In this document: positions 52,253-61,637 of the stretch, in pieces
How the letters are laid out: each line of letters starts with the position of its first letter
Position numbering within the stretch: the first letter of the stretch is position 1
Assembly (NCBI RefSeq): GCF_052115865.1
Contig: NZ_JBQKME010000007.1
Span: 1-64,000 of the forward strand
DNA: 64,000 bases
Direction of reading: 5' to 3'
DNA from: Fundicoccus_A sp052115865
GTDB taxonomy: Bacteria > Bacillota > Bacilli > Lactobacillales > Aerococcaceae
Made by a program: the position numbers and the translations under genes
Notes under the pieces: generated by a model
Told to the model about the DNA's origin: nothing
Databases searched by the model: none
Seen by the model: only the letters and a program-made list of their open reading frames with translations

Positions 52253-53668
52253 TTAGTCAAAATTCCATTCTGTCGGAGTATTTCTGATAGCGATAGCGTC
52301 TTTAATCGTCGGTATTTGTACTGCTAATGTTACGATAACAAAAATAATATTAATCCAAGCGATATGTTGGATGGGAAAAGCATTTAATACAGCAACAAAT
52401 CCCATCAAAGCAATGGATAACAGTTGTTTGCGTTGACCAAAGTAAAAGCCTGAGCGTTTAGAAAAATAGGTCCTTGCTAAATAAAACATAATATAAGAAG
52501 CAAAGGAAGCCATTGCTGCACCTCGGTAACCTAATGAAGGTGTTAAGGTGATATTTATTAAAATGCTCGGGATAAAGGCTGCGACACTTACTAAAATATT
52601 AAAGTATGTACGGCGTGAAAAAACAATCCCTAGTGTGGTTGTTTCAGACAGTGTGTACATCATGTGTGGAAAGGCAAGTAATCCGATAATGTATTGAACG
52701 TCGGAATATTCCGGTCCACCCGCTAAGAATACCATCAATGGTTTAAAAATTAAGATACCATAAAAAATAAAGGTCAAGCCAAGTAAAACAATATCACTAA
52801 TAAATTTATAGTGCTTCATGGATTTTTTTTGCTCATACCAACGATAGGCGGTTGGAATCCAGAAACTCGTAAACGCTGTTTTAATAATACCAATAATATT
52901 AATTATCTTGATGGCAGAATTATAAATTCCTACCTCGGCACTTGTTGTATATTCTTTAATAAAGATATTATCGATGGCTGTTAGTGACGAAGTCAAGGAT
53001 GTCGCCACCATTAAAGGTAAGCCAAAGGTTAACATGTTTTTTAGTAATGACCAATCAATTGAGAACCCTCTTAAATCTAAGAAAGAACGATAACGATAGA
53101 ACAACAAGAAATCTCCAAGTAGCTGCCCAAAAATCAAACCATAAACGATAACCTTAAAGTCACGCCAGCCAAGAAGGGCTAAGCCAATCGAAACGATAAA
53201 TGTTCCTAATTTTAACAGTAGGTTAAACATAGAATACTCAATGGCTTTTTCATCCATCCTAATCGTTAAAAGTAGAAAACGTTCCAGCACAGTCGCTAAT
53301 ACCCAAACCCCGCCGTACCATACAATATAGTCGTATTGAGGTTCATCGAATAACCACATGGAAATTTGTTGATCAAATCCAATCGCAATCCCAAATAAAA
53401 GCACACCTGCCAACATTGGGATAAGCGTCGCCATTTGCATTAACTTTCGCTTATTTTCATAAAGGTGATATTCACGCGTATAAGCTTGGTCTAATCCTAA
53501 ATAAATATAAGTAGGGATAATGACAATTAACGATTGAAATAAATATGCCTTTCCTACTTCACTCACACCAAGGAGTCGGTTTAAAATCGGCACTTGAATG
53601 ATTGATATTAAAGCGCCTAAAATAGGACCTAAAGAGAATCCAACTAATCTTTTTAGAAAATGCTTCAT
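52253..53668 (-). CDS. Polysaccharide flippase (Wzx/MOP family)
   Basis: A 471-residue MOP-superfamily transporter with about twelve to fourteen helices. The opening MKHFLKRLVGFSLGPILGAL and the segment YTREYHLYENKRK near residue 63 are typical of Wzx-like proteins. It would move lipid-linked repeat units across the membrane for the Wzy-type polymerase. GGAGGG precedes the ATG, and it overlaps the upstream glycosyltransferase gene by 4 bases. Confidence 0.88.
   Translation of the reverse strand: MKHFLKRLVGFSLGPILGALISIIQVPILNRLLGVSEVGKAYLFQSLIVIIPTYIYLGLDQAYTREYHLYENKRKLMQMATLIPMLAGVLLFGIAIGFDQQISMWLFDEPQYDYIVWYGGVWVLATVLERFLLLTIRMDEKAIEYSMFNLLLKLGTFIVSIGLALLGWRDFKVIVYGLIFGQLLGDFLLFYRYRSFLDLRGFSIDWSLLKNMLTFGLPLMVATSLTSSLTAIDNIFIKEYTTSAEVGIYNSAIKIINIIGIIKTAFTSFWIPTAYRWYEQKKSMKHYKFISDIVLLGLTFIFYGILIFKPLMVFLAGGPEYSDVQYIIGLLAFPHMMYTLSETTTLGIVFSRRTYFNILVSVAAFIPSILINITLTPSLGYRGAAMASFASYIMFYLARTYFSKRSGFYFGQRKQLLSIALMGFVAVLNAFPIQHIAWINIIFVIVTLAVQIPTIKDAIAIRNTPTEWNFD
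52550..52559 (-). repeat. Dispersed motif AATAAATATC, copy 20
   Basis: Sense in the flippase gene, reading L-I-N-I-T-L. It is followed by ACC, which fits NCY. Confidence 0.8.
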
Positions 53669-54861
53669 TGTCGCCCTCCTCTCTTTTCTCCAATTAAATA
53701 TGACTTTACTTTTCCTCTTAAAAACTGTTCATATAATCTAGCAGACGTCTCATTGGTAAAGTTTTCTGCTTTAATGCAATTGAGTCTTTTCTGCATCGTA
53801 GGAGGCTGTGTTTTACTAGCCGTCACAATCGCTTGATACCAAGCGGATAATGGATTATCTAAGGAGACAGCTTGAACCATTCCTAAGCCTAAGTCTACTT
53901 CTGTCGTTATGGTATCTGCCATGACTGTAGGAATTCCACTTGCCTGGGCTTCAACGACAACAGTGGGTAAACCTTCCCTTAAAGATGGCAAAAATAAAAC
54001 ATCCATCATTGGAAAAAATTCTGTAATTGGTTGAACACGTCCGGCTACTAAAACTCTTTGCGAAAGTCCAAGAGCTTCAATTTTTCTTTGAATCTCCTCT
54101 TTTAAATTCCCATCGCCTAATAAAATAATTTTCCCAGGCAATTGATGTTCATTCATATATTGAGCTAATCTCAGTGTAAACTCATGGTTTTTCACTGTTT
54201 CTAGACGCGCGATTTGTCCAATTAGCAGTTCATTTTCATCTATATTAAATTTTTGTCGATGCTTGGCTCTTAGTTCATCGGCGTTTTCACCTGCTTCAAT
54301 AAAAGAAAAACGATCAATACTGTTGGGGATGACCATCATTTGATCATCAGCCAAATCATAACCAACCGTTGAATAAATGGCTTCTTTACTACAACCAACA
54401 TTCGCATCACTTAAATGACGGTTAAGACGTTGGTATAAATACGTTTGAATACGATTGATGAAGGACTGTTTACCCCTCATCAAAGTTAGATGGGCATGGA
54501 TATAAAAAGCTGGGATATTAAATCTCTGCAATAAAATTCGATAAGGAATGGCCCGATAACCACTAATGTGACAATGGACGGCATCGTAGTGATGTTGCTT
54601 AAGTACCCTAATAAATGATTGTCGAAAAGCGCCCCATCCTTCTTTTTTAGGATTGATGAGCTGATAAACAGATCCACCAGTCGCTTCAATTGCTTCAACA
54701 AATGCTGGCGAACATTCATCATAGGTGACGACATCGAAAGTAATGGATTGGTCCACTAAACCTTCAGCCTTATTTTTTACGAATGAAGAAATACCACCAC
54801 CGAACCCACTCATTATGTGTAATATTCGAAGCGGCTTATTATCTACTCCCTGTTTTACCAT
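53665..54861 (-). CDS. Glycosyltransferase family 4
   Basis: A 398-residue GT-B enzyme of the EpsF/CapM type. N-terminal PLRILHIMSGFGGGISSFVKN and VHCHISGYRAIPYRIL; the C-terminal nucleotide-sugar domain has LLIGQIARLETVKNH, KIILLGDGNLKEE and the EX7E-type PSLREGLPTVVVEAQASG. AAGGAG precedes the ATG. First gene after a 480-base gap that separates it from ugd. Confidence 0.9.
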   Translation of the reverse strand: MVKQGVDNKPLRILHIMSGFGGGISSFVKNKAEGLVDQSITFDVVTYDECSPAFVEAIEATGGSVYQLINPKKEGWGAFRQSFIRVLKQHHYDAVHCHISGYRAIPYRILLQRFNIPAFYIHAHLTLMRGKQSFINRIQTYLYQRLNRHLSDANVGCSKEAIYSTVGYDLADDQMMVIPNSIDRFSFIEAGENADELRAKHRQKFNIDENELLIGQIARLETVKNHEFTLRLAQYMNEHQLPGKIILLGDGNLKEEIQRKIEALGLSQRVLVAGRVQPITEFFPMMDVLFLPSLREGLPTVVVEAQASGIPTVMADTITTEVDLGLGMVQAVSLDNPLSAWYQAIVTASKTQPPTMQKRLNCIKAENFTNETSARLYEQFLRGKVKSYLIGEKRGGRQ

Positions 54862-55250
54862 AGGTTTCTCCTTCTAAATCTGTTAATTCAGCTAACAGTA
54901 TAACACATTTACTCATTGTCTTCCTTAAGTCATTGATAGTCTAAACTATTGGAATTAAATACTATTTAAGCAGCGCATTTTAGTATGAAGTCTACAATAT
55001 TATAGTGGTCAGTTTTCAATTGTAATTTGTCTGAAAACCGGTTATTTTGAGTTGCAATAAATACTTGTTGAATGAACGTGGCTAATGTTTTTGACTCGTC
55101 GATAAAACGAATGTACTTTTATGTGCTCGTTTCAAAAACAAGGGCCGCCTTGGGTACTCGTAAAAAACAGATGACTACTCCTCGCTTACTTTAACTCAAT
55201 TACTTCGCACAGCCTCCAGGACGCAATCTACTTTAATGGTTATATTTTGT
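54862..55250. other. Non-coding gap with IS-like debris
   Basis: About 390 bases with no ORF of note. It includes an IS21-like terminal fragment at 55003 and GC-richer unrecognised stretches (for example around 55141-55230) that look like remnants of an inserted element. The promoter of the downstream glycosyltransferase operon is presumably here. Confidence 0.5.
55003..55025. mobile_element. IS21-like terminal repeat remnant
   Basis: TAGTGGTCAGTTTTCAATTG closely matches the units at 18416-18463 (one base shorter). Isolated copy with no transposase gene. Confidence 0.35.
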
Positions 55251-55260
55251 GATATTTATT
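55251..55260 (-). repeat. Dispersed motif AATAAATATC, copy 21
   Basis: Intergenic, just beyond the ugd terminator. It is followed by ACA. Confidence 0.8.
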
Positions 55261-55270
55261 TGTAAAAAAG

Positions 55271-55335
55271 AAAAAAGCGAAGCTTTTATAATAGTAATAC
55301 GGCTTACTACTATTATTTAAAAGCTTCAGCTTTTT
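55271..55335. terminator. Large terminator hairpin after ugd
   Basis: AAAAAGCGAAGCTTTTA-TAATAGTAA on the left pairs with TTACTACTATTA-TTTAAAAGCTTCAGC on the right with small bulges, giving a stem of about 28 bases flanked by A and T runs on both sides. Confidence 0.85.
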
Positions 55336-55344
55336 GAAAATAAA

Positions 55345-56511
55345 TTAATTGTTATTAAATAAATCTCTTGTATATACTTTATCAACCACATCATCTAATT
55401 CGTCTGAATGACGATTGGTGATAATTAAATCTGCTTTTTGTTTAAATTCGGCTAAATTTTCTATCACAGCATAATGATGATAAGTTTCTTCGTGTAAAGT
55501 CGGCTCATAAATAATTAATTCAATGCCGTTTTCCGCCAAGATTGACATGACGCCTTGGATGGAAGATTCTCTAAAGTTATCTGAACCAGTTTTCATAGCT
55601 AAGCGGAAAACACCGACTACTTTTGGATTGCGTTTCATAATTGAATCTGCAATAAATTGCTTACGAGTCGCATTGGTCGAAACGATGGCTGTAATTAAAT
55701 TATTCGGTACATCTTCATAATTCGCTAATAATTGTTTGGTGTCTTTGGGCAAACAATAGCCTCCATAACCGAAAGATGGATTATTATAATGCGTGCCGAT
55801 TCTTGGATCGAGTCCAACACCTTCAATAATTGACTGCGGATCTAAGCCACGAACTTCAGCATAGGTATCCAATTCATTAAAGAATGATACGCGCATAGCC
55901 AGATAGGTATTGGCAAAAAGCTTTACGGCTTCCGCTTCAGTTGAATTCATAAATAGGACATCAATATTTTGTTTGATTGCCCCTTCAGATAATAGTTCAG
56001 CAAAAACTTTTGCTTCTTCACTTGTATCTCCCACAATAATGCGTGAAGGGTACAAATTGTCTCGTAAAGCTTTTCCTTCTTGAAGAAACTCAGGTGAGAA
56101 AATAATATTTTCTTTTCCTTTTAATTCACGGATGCGCTCAGTATAGCCTACTGGAATCGTCGATTTAATGATAATAGGTGTTGAGGCGTTATATAACATG
56201 GCATCATCAATCACTAATTCAACATTTGACGTATCAAAAAAGTTTGTTTCTTCATTATAGTTAGTAGGAGTAGCAATAACGACAAAATCAGTATTTTTAT
56301 ATGCTTCGTCTTTATTGGTTGTTGCAGTTAACTGCAGTGGTTTTTCCTTCAAATATAATTCAATTTCTGTATCTTTTATATGTGATTGTTTGTTATTTAA
56401 CATTGTGACAATATTTTCATTTACTTCTAAAGTCACCACTTCATGATGCTGTGCAAGTAAGATGGACACTGATAATCCAACATAGCCTGCACCTACAACG
56501 GTTATTTTCAT
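55345..56511 (-). CDS. ugd: UDP-glucose/nucleotide-sugar 6-dehydrogenase
   Basis: A 388-residue NAD-dependent enzyme oxidising a UDP-hexose, most likely UDP-glucose to UDP-glucuronate, for polysaccharide synthesis. Rossmann motif GAGYVGLS (7-14), catalytic Cys in FGYGGYCLPKDTKQL (about 255) and the C-terminal UDP-binding domain. Length matches the short Gram-positive form. TAGGAG precedes the ATG. Its presence predicts an acidic polymer. Confidence 0.9.
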   Translation of the reverse strand: MKITVVGAGYVGLSVSILLAQHHEVVTLEVNENIVTMLNNKQSHIKDTEIELYLKEKPLQLTATTNKDEAYKNTDFVVIATPTNYNEETNFFDTSNVELVIDDAMLYNASTPIIIKSTIPVGYTERIRELKGKENIIFSPEFLQEGKALRDNLYPSRIIVGDTSEEAKVFAELLSEGAIKQNIDVLFMNSTEAEAVKLFANTYLAMRVSFFNELDTYAEVRGLDPQSIIEGVGLDPRIGTHYNNPSFGYGGYCLPKDTKQLLANYEDVPNNLITAIVSTNATRKQFIADSIMKRNPKVVGVFRLAMKTGSDNFRESSIQGVMSILAENGIELIIYEPTLHEETYHHYAVIENLAEFKQKADLIITNRHSDELDDVVDKVYTRDLFNNN

Positions 56512-56536
56512 GCTTACTCTCCTAATCTAGCAAATA

Positions 56537-57937
56537 TTATTGGACACTTTCTTCTATCATTGGCAGTGATTCTTCAACGGGCACTGAAGATGCCGGTGGT
56601 TCTGGTTCTGACACCGGTGGCTCTGGTTCTGATACCGGTGGCTCTGGTTCTGATACCGGTGGTAATTCTGGTTCTGAAGGTTGTTCTACTGGCGGCTGAC
56701 TCGTCTCCGGTGGATTATATGATGATTCCGGTGGATTATACGATTCAGGTGGATATGTTGGCTGTGAAACAGGTGGTCGGTAAGTTTCTAAGTAATCAGG
56801 AACAACTTCAGGTTCTGTTTCATTGTATTCACGCAATTGTTGCGCTTCTTGTTGTATAGCCAATATTCGGTCCGTCTCTTCTTGCGAAACGCCTGTAGGG
56901 TATTGGTTGAAAATAATGGCAACTTTCGTCGTCGGTATTTCTTGGTCTGAATCTAATGGATCAAACAAATCACTAGCCACAAGTGGACTTAATGAGAGCT
57001 GCTGTCTAATCTCATTCCCTATTTGTAAACGACTTGAAATCGGGATATGGAAGTAAAAGACTTCATTAATATATGTTTCTTCCATTCCACTAAATTGAAT
57101 CGCTGAAATATTCTCTAAAGCTGGTAAATAATTTTGATAAATATTTAAGGCGGTTGCAATATCAAAGTTGGTTCGGACATTTTGACTGACTACTTTAAGC
57201 ACTTCGGGATAAGTTGTAATCGTATCAAATGATAACAATTTATCGATGACTGCTTTAACAACTATTTTTTGTCGATTTTGACGTCCGATTTCACCTTCGG
57301 GATCATCATAACGCATCCGAGCAAAGTTCATCGCTTTTACACCATTAACTTCACGAGTTTCGCCTTTAACAAAGCCAGTTCCACGATACTCAAACGTTAA
57401 AGGACTGGTTACTTCAATCCCTCCAACAGCATCAATCAAGGACATCAAACCTGACATATTAACTACAGCGTAGTAGTCAATTGGCACGCCTAGAAAGTCT
57501 TGGACGGTTTCAATCGTTAATTCAGCTCCACCATAAGCATAGGCATGGTTAATTTTATCCGGACTACCTTCCACCATGGCAAGGGCATCACGTGGGATGC
57601 TTAAAAACTTGGTTGTTCTATTTTGTGGGTTTAAGGTAATCATCATTAAGGTATCTGAACGACCAACATAACCATCCCTGACATTTCTTGCTAATTCATC
57701 ATCGTCAGTCCCAATAAGAAGTATATTTAAAGGTTCCCCTTCTTCAATTGACACTTCATCTTCTCTTAAATTTTCAACTTCTACTGTTTCAACCGTAATC
57801 GATTGTCGAACAGCTTGAATATCCTGATAGACTTTTATCGCAAAGCCACCAACTATGATTAGAGTGAAGAGAACTAACCATCCAAAAATCTTCAAAAAAC
57901 TTATTTTTCCACTTTTCTTTTTAAACAATTTCTTCAT
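56537..57937 (-). CDS. LytR-CpsA-Psr (LCP) family ligase
   Basis: Start at ATG 57937 (MKKLFKKKSG) with TTAGGAAG upstream. The 466-residue product has a membrane anchor at about 17-38 and a complete LCP domain: GRSDTLMMITLNP, FLSIPRDALA, NHAYAYGGAELTI and ARMRYDDPEGEIGRQNRQK. It should transfer undecaprenyl-linked polymer to peptidoglycan. The last 90 residues are a Pro/Glu/Ser-rich tail with VSEPEPP repeats, possibly spanning the wall. Confidence 0.92.
   Translation of the reverse strand: MKKLFKKKSGKISFLKIFGWLVLFTLIIVGGFAIKVYQDIQAVRQSITVETVEVENLREDEVSIEEGEPLNILLIGTDDDELARNVRDGYVGRSDTLMMITLNPQNRTTKFLSIPRDALAMVEGSPDKINHAYAYGGAELTIETVQDFLGVPIDYYAVVNMSGLMSLIDAVGGIEVTSPLTFEYRGTGFVKGETREVNGVKAMNFARMRYDDPEGEIGRQNRQKIVVKAVIDKLLSFDTITTYPEVLKVVSQNVRTNFDIATALNIYQNYLPALENISAIQFSGMEETYINEVFYFHIPISSRLQIGNEIRQQLSLSPLVASDLFDPLDSDQEIPTTKVAIIFNQYPTGVSQEETDRILAIQQEAQQLREYNETEPEVVPDYLETYRPPVSQPTYPPESYNPPESSYNPPETSQPPVEQPSEPELPPVSEPEPPVSEPEPPVSEPEPPASSVPVEESLPMIEESVQ
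56592..56662. repeat. 21-bp coding tandem repeat in LCP tail
   Basis: About three and a half copies of a GGTGGCTCTGGTTCTGATACC-like unit (one 21-base period) encode the SEPEPPV repeats; length variation by slippage is plausible. Confidence 0.8.
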
Positions 57938-57965
57938 TAAAAACACTTCCTAAACGATTTTAGTC

Positions 57966-58937
57966 TTATTCATGACTTAAAAATCGACTCACTTGATTTT
58001 GGATTTCTCTTTGATTATTTTCATCAATAATTTCAAAAGTTATATTATTTTCTATCATACTTATCCCTTCAAAAGATAAGGTTTGGTTTGTAAAATTTTC
58101 AATCATAAGATCTCCCCTGAATATTTGTTGCCAAAATTCAAAGGGGAGATTTGTTTGGATGCTTTGGCTGGCTAATTCTATCATACGCGGTCCGTCAAAA
58201 AAATGATTTTTATTAAATAAGGCTTGGCTCAACGCATCAAGAATTAATTCTTCTTTCATCAGTACTTCTGAGGTCGTTTCATTTGGGTTTATTTTCAATA
58301 AGGCTTCAACCTCAGTACCGGTTAGTTCATAAGTTTTATTGGCTTCTAATTCTAGTTGGTTAACTTTAATGTCATCAATTGGCGTTAGTTTTATACCTCC
58401 AAGATGGTCAACTAAGTCTTTTAGAGCTGAGAAATTGACTGATAAATAGAAATCAATGGGATAAGCTACTAGTCCTTCAAGTTCTGATTTCATGCCATCA
58501 TAATCACTATGCACTAAACCACTAATTAAAGAGATTGCCTGTCCTTCTCCTAGATTTAACCTTAAATGAGGCGAAAATTTAATTCTGAGTAGTTCTTGGG
58601 TTTGTGGATTTATACCAATCGTTTGAACAAGATGGTTTTCAACAGGTTGATGAATTAAATTCGTATTTTGATTATAGCCAATGAGCATGACTTGAATAGG
58701 TTTATATTGTTCAACTGCTGAAATGGATTGAGAACTAGTGGGCGCATAATTGTTTCGCATCTGTGATTCATAGCTATTACGAATTCTAAACCATTGAAAT
58801 CGATATAAAACAAAACCTACTGCAGCAATCACAAACATTATAAATATTAGCCACATAAATTTAGATAAAAATTCACGCCCTCTTTTTTTACGATTAGGTA
58901 AATATGGATTTTGATATTCAGTCGATGGCTTTCTCAT
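57966..58937 (-). CDS. LCP-like membrane protein lacking catalytic residues
   Basis: A 323-residue protein with one anchor helix (about 28-46) and an LCP-like fold pattern, next to the active LCP gene. Landmarks align but key residues are gone: NHLVQTIGINPQ replaces the SDTLMLITLNP segment, IKFSPHLRLNL replaces the SIPRD segment, and ALLKINPNETTSEV replaces the RMRYDD...RQ segment. Without the catalytic Asp and Arg residues it is probably a pseudoenzyme, perhaps a partner or substrate binder. Assignment rests on weak similarity plus position. Confidence 0.65.
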   Translation of the reverse strand: MRKPSTEYQNPYLPNRKKRGREFLSKFMWLIFIMFVIAAVGFVLYRFQWFRIRNSYESQMRNNYAPTSSQSISAVEQYKPIQVMLIGYNQNTNLIHQPVENHLVQTIGINPQTQELLRIKFSPHLRLNLGEGQAISLISGLVHSDYDGMKSELEGLVAYPIDFYLSVNFSALKDLVDHLGGIKLTPIDDIKVNQLELEANKTYELTGTEVEALLKINPNETTSEVLMKEELILDALSQALFNKNHFFDGPRMIELASQSIQTNLPFEFWQQIFRGDLMIENFTNQTLSFEGISMIENNITFEIIDENNQREIQNQVSRFLSHE

Positions 58938-58945
58938 AGTTGACC

Positions 58946-59980
58946 TTACTCAGTGACTGCGTCTAAATTATCATAACCACTTGGGTTGTTTTGTTGCCAA
59001 TTCCAAGAATCACGACACATATCCATTAAGGTTTTTTCTGTACGCCAATTCAATTCTTCATTCGCTAAGGTTACATCAGCGTAACAAGTATCAATATCAC
59101 CCGGACGTCTGTCGGTAATTTCATAATTAATCGTTATATCATTCGCTTCTTCAAATGCTTTAACTAAATCCAAGACGCTGTATCCAATACCTGTCCCTAG
59201 GTTGTAGGTTTTAACGCCACGTTTTTCAGTGTTCTTTTCAATTGCACGAATATGCCCAATAGCTAAATCAACCACATGGATATAATCGCGAACACCTGTA
59301 CCATCATGAGTATCATAGTCATTACCAAAAACACTTAATTTTTCTCTTTTACCAATAGCCACTTGCGTAATATAAGGCATGAGGTTATTCGGAATACCTT
59401 GAGGATCTTCACCAATTCTAGCAGATTGGTGCGCACCAATTGGATTAAAGTAGCGTAAAATCGTAATAGACCATTCTTCATCTGAATGAGCTAAATCACG
59501 AAGCATTTGTTCAATCACAACTTTGGTATAGCCATATGGGCTATTAGCATCCATGGTTGGCATATTTTCTTTTAGAGGCGATGGATTGTCTAAGCCATAT
59601 ACCGTTGCAGATGAACTGAAGACAATATCTTTTACTCCTGCTTCTTCCATTACTTCTAGTAAAGCAATTGTCCCAGCAATATTGTTTTTATAATACATTA
59701 AAGGTTTGCCGACAGATTCACCTACTGCTTTATAACCAGCAAAATGAATCACCGATTGAATACGGTGTTTGTTAAAAACTTCTGCTAAAGCTTCTTTATC
59801 TAAAATATCAACTTCATAAAAAGTAGGCTCGATACCTGTAATTTCTTTAATTCGATTTAAAACTTCTGGCTTACTGTTATAGTAATTATCGACAATAACA
59901 ACTTCAGTCCCTAAATTCAATAACTCTACAACTGTATGACTTCCGATATAGCCAGTACCACCTGTAATTAGAATCGCCAT
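58946..59980 (-). CDS. galE: UDP-glucose 4-epimerase
   Basis: Start at ATG 59980 (MAILITGGTGYIGS) with GGAAG upstream, not the longer reading from 60016. The 344-residue extended SDR enzyme interconverts UDP-glucose and UDP-galactose. NAD motif GGTGYIG, catalytic Ser in SSSATVYG, YxxxK in SPYGYTK, and NPIGAHQSARIGEDP typical of GalE. First gene of the leftward polysaccharide operon, so it likely supplies UDP-Gal or UDP-GalNAc to it. Confidence 0.93.
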   Translation of the reverse strand: MAILITGGTGYIGSHTVVELLNLGTEVVIVDNYYNSKPEVLNRIKEITGIEPTFYEVDILDKEALAEVFNKHRIQSVIHFAGYKAVGESVGKPLMYYKNNIAGTIALLEVMEEAGVKDIVFSSSATVYGLDNPSPLKENMPTMDANSPYGYTKVVIEQMLRDLAHSDEEWSITILRYFNPIGAHQSARIGEDPQGIPNNLMPYITQVAIGKREKLSVFGNDYDTHDGTGVRDYIHVVDLAIGHIRAIEKNTEKRGVKTYNLGTGIGYSVLDLVKAFEEANDITINYEITDRRPGDIDTCYADVTLANEELNWRTEKTLMDMCRDSWNWQQNNPSGYDNLDAVTE

Positions 59981-60077
59981 TTGATATGCTTCCTTTCCAT
60001 TTTTAAAAAAATACATCGTTTTATATTCTTGTAATAGTATAGCATATTCTTACTTTAAAAAAATCAATATTTGCTGA

Positions 60078-60106
60078 TTGACACATCTTTGAAAAAAAGT
60101 TAATAA
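60078..60106 (+). promoter_or_regulatory. Candidate promoter of MATE gene
   Basis: Consensus TTGACA (60078-60083), 17-base spacer, TAATAA (60101-60106), about 80 bases before the start codon. Confidence 0.6.
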
Positions 60107-60187
60107 ATTGCTTCATTGGCTTTCAAAATCCTATGAAATAAGGTATCTTACTGTATAGAGCAATTATTCAAGTAACGGAGGCAAGCA

Positions 60188-61540
60188 ATGGAACTTATCA
60201 AAAAGCGTTCACCTTTAGCAACAATTTTACAATTAGCCATTCCATTAATTATTAGTAACTTTATCGTTCAATTACATCTTCTCATTGAAAATATGTTAAT
60301 TGGATGGACTTTAGGTGTCGATGCCCTAGCAGGTTATTCTGCATCGCTCACGATTTATTATTTATTTAGTAACTTAGCTGTAGGATTAACACTAGGTTTA
60401 ACCATTCATTTAGCTAATGCTTATGGGGCTAGAGATTTTCATCGCCTAAAAAGAAGTATTTTTATTAATTATTTTTACATTTTTATATTAGTGATACTCG
60501 TTACAGCATTTGGCTATTTCTTTATCGATGAAATGTTGCAAGTTCTAAATATTGCTCCTTCATCCTATCAATATGCCTATGACTTTTTACGCATCATGTT
60601 TTGGGCTTTTATGGCACAAACAATTTTCGTCCACATTACCTATATGTTCAGAAGCCTGGGCGATGCCAGAACACCGTCGACATTTATTATTTTAGTTGCC
60701 CTAATAAATATCACCTTAGACTTCGTCATGGTTGCATTATTTAAAACAGGCATTCGAGGAATTGCAATCGCTTTTTTAATTTCTAATTTAATTGGTGTTA
60801 TTCTTTGTCTGTTTGCTATTCGGAAAAAATGGCCAATTTTATTTGTTAACTTAAAAGAAAGATCCTTTCAGTTATCAGAATTTATTAGTCATATTAAAAA
60901 TTCCTTACCGATTGGTATCCAATCCATCATCATCTCATTAGGTGCTTTCTTTGTTCAACGTTCATTAAATACCATTGGTCCAGATGCAGTCGCTGCTCAA
61001 GGAATCGGGGCACGGATTGATATGTTCTCAGTTATTTTTTTATCGTCAATTGGATTAGCAATGGCAACCTATACTGCACAAAACCTAGGTGCTAAGGAAT
61101 ATCAACGTATTTTAGATGGAGTTAAAGTGGCCATCATTTTATCTGTTTCGATCGCCCTTGTTTTTTCGCTTATTTTTGTGTTTACTGGTCCGCATCTCGT
61201 ACAGTTTGTATCAGGCGCTGAGTTTGACTCAGCCGTAGTCGGCTATGGTAGTCGCTATTTCCTTTTCCATATCCCGTTTTATTGGACACTGAGTTTATTG
61301 TATATTTATCGTTATAGCTTACAAGGTATGGGCTATACCCTATTTCCTTCATTAGCAGGCCTAACAGAAGTCGCAATGCGCATCATTGCAGCTCTTATTC
61401 TTTTCCAATTTATGGGCTTTGATGGGGTTACCTTAGGTGATGGACTTGCATGGGCGGGTGCTGCTTTAGTTTGTACGATAAACTTTATAATGGTTAAAGA
61501 TAAGTTGCAAAAACAAATTAACATATCAGAAAGCTTATAA
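60188..61540 (+). CDS. MATE family efflux transporter
   Basis: A 450-residue cation-coupled multidrug/toxin exporter with twelve predicted helices in two homologous halves (PLIISNFIVQLHLLIENMLIGWTLG at the N-terminal half, SLPIGIQSIIISLGAFFVQRSLNTIGP in the second). ACGGAGG is 6 bases upstream of the ATG. Divergent from galE. Substrate unknown. Confidence 0.9.
   Translation: MELIKKRSPLATILQLAIPLIISNFIVQLHLLIENMLIGWTLGVDALAGYSASLTIYYLFSNLAVGLTLGLTIHLANAYGARDFHRLKRSIFINYFYIFILVILVTAFGYFFIDEMLQVLNIAPSSYQYAYDFLRIMFWAFMAQTIFVHITYMFRSLGDARTPSTFIILVALINITLDFVMVALFKTGIRGIAIAFLISNLIGVILCLFAIRKKWPILFVNLKERSFQLSEFISHIKNSLPIGIQSIIISLGAFFVQRSLNTIGPDAVAAQGIGARIDMFSVIFLSSIGLAMATYTAQNLGAKEYQRILDGVKVAIILSVSIALVFSLIFVFTGPHLVQFVSGAEFDSAVVGYGSRYFLFHIPFYWTLSLLYIYRYSLQGMGYTLFPSLAGLTEVAMRIIAALILFQFMGFDGVTLGDGLAWAGAALVCTINFIMVKDKLQKQINISESL
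60703..60712 (+). repeat. Dispersed motif AATAAATATC, copy 22
   Basis: Sense in the MATE gene, reading L-I-N-I-T-L, the same six residues as copy 20 in the unrelated-site flippase gene. It is followed by ACC, which fits NCY. Confidence 0.8.
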
Positions 61541-61637
61541 ATTTGCTATAATAATAACAAGTGTTTTTATAAACAAATGAAAATTTGTTTAATCTTAGCT
61601 ATTAGTAAAAAGATGATTTTTAAGGAGGTTCTAACTA

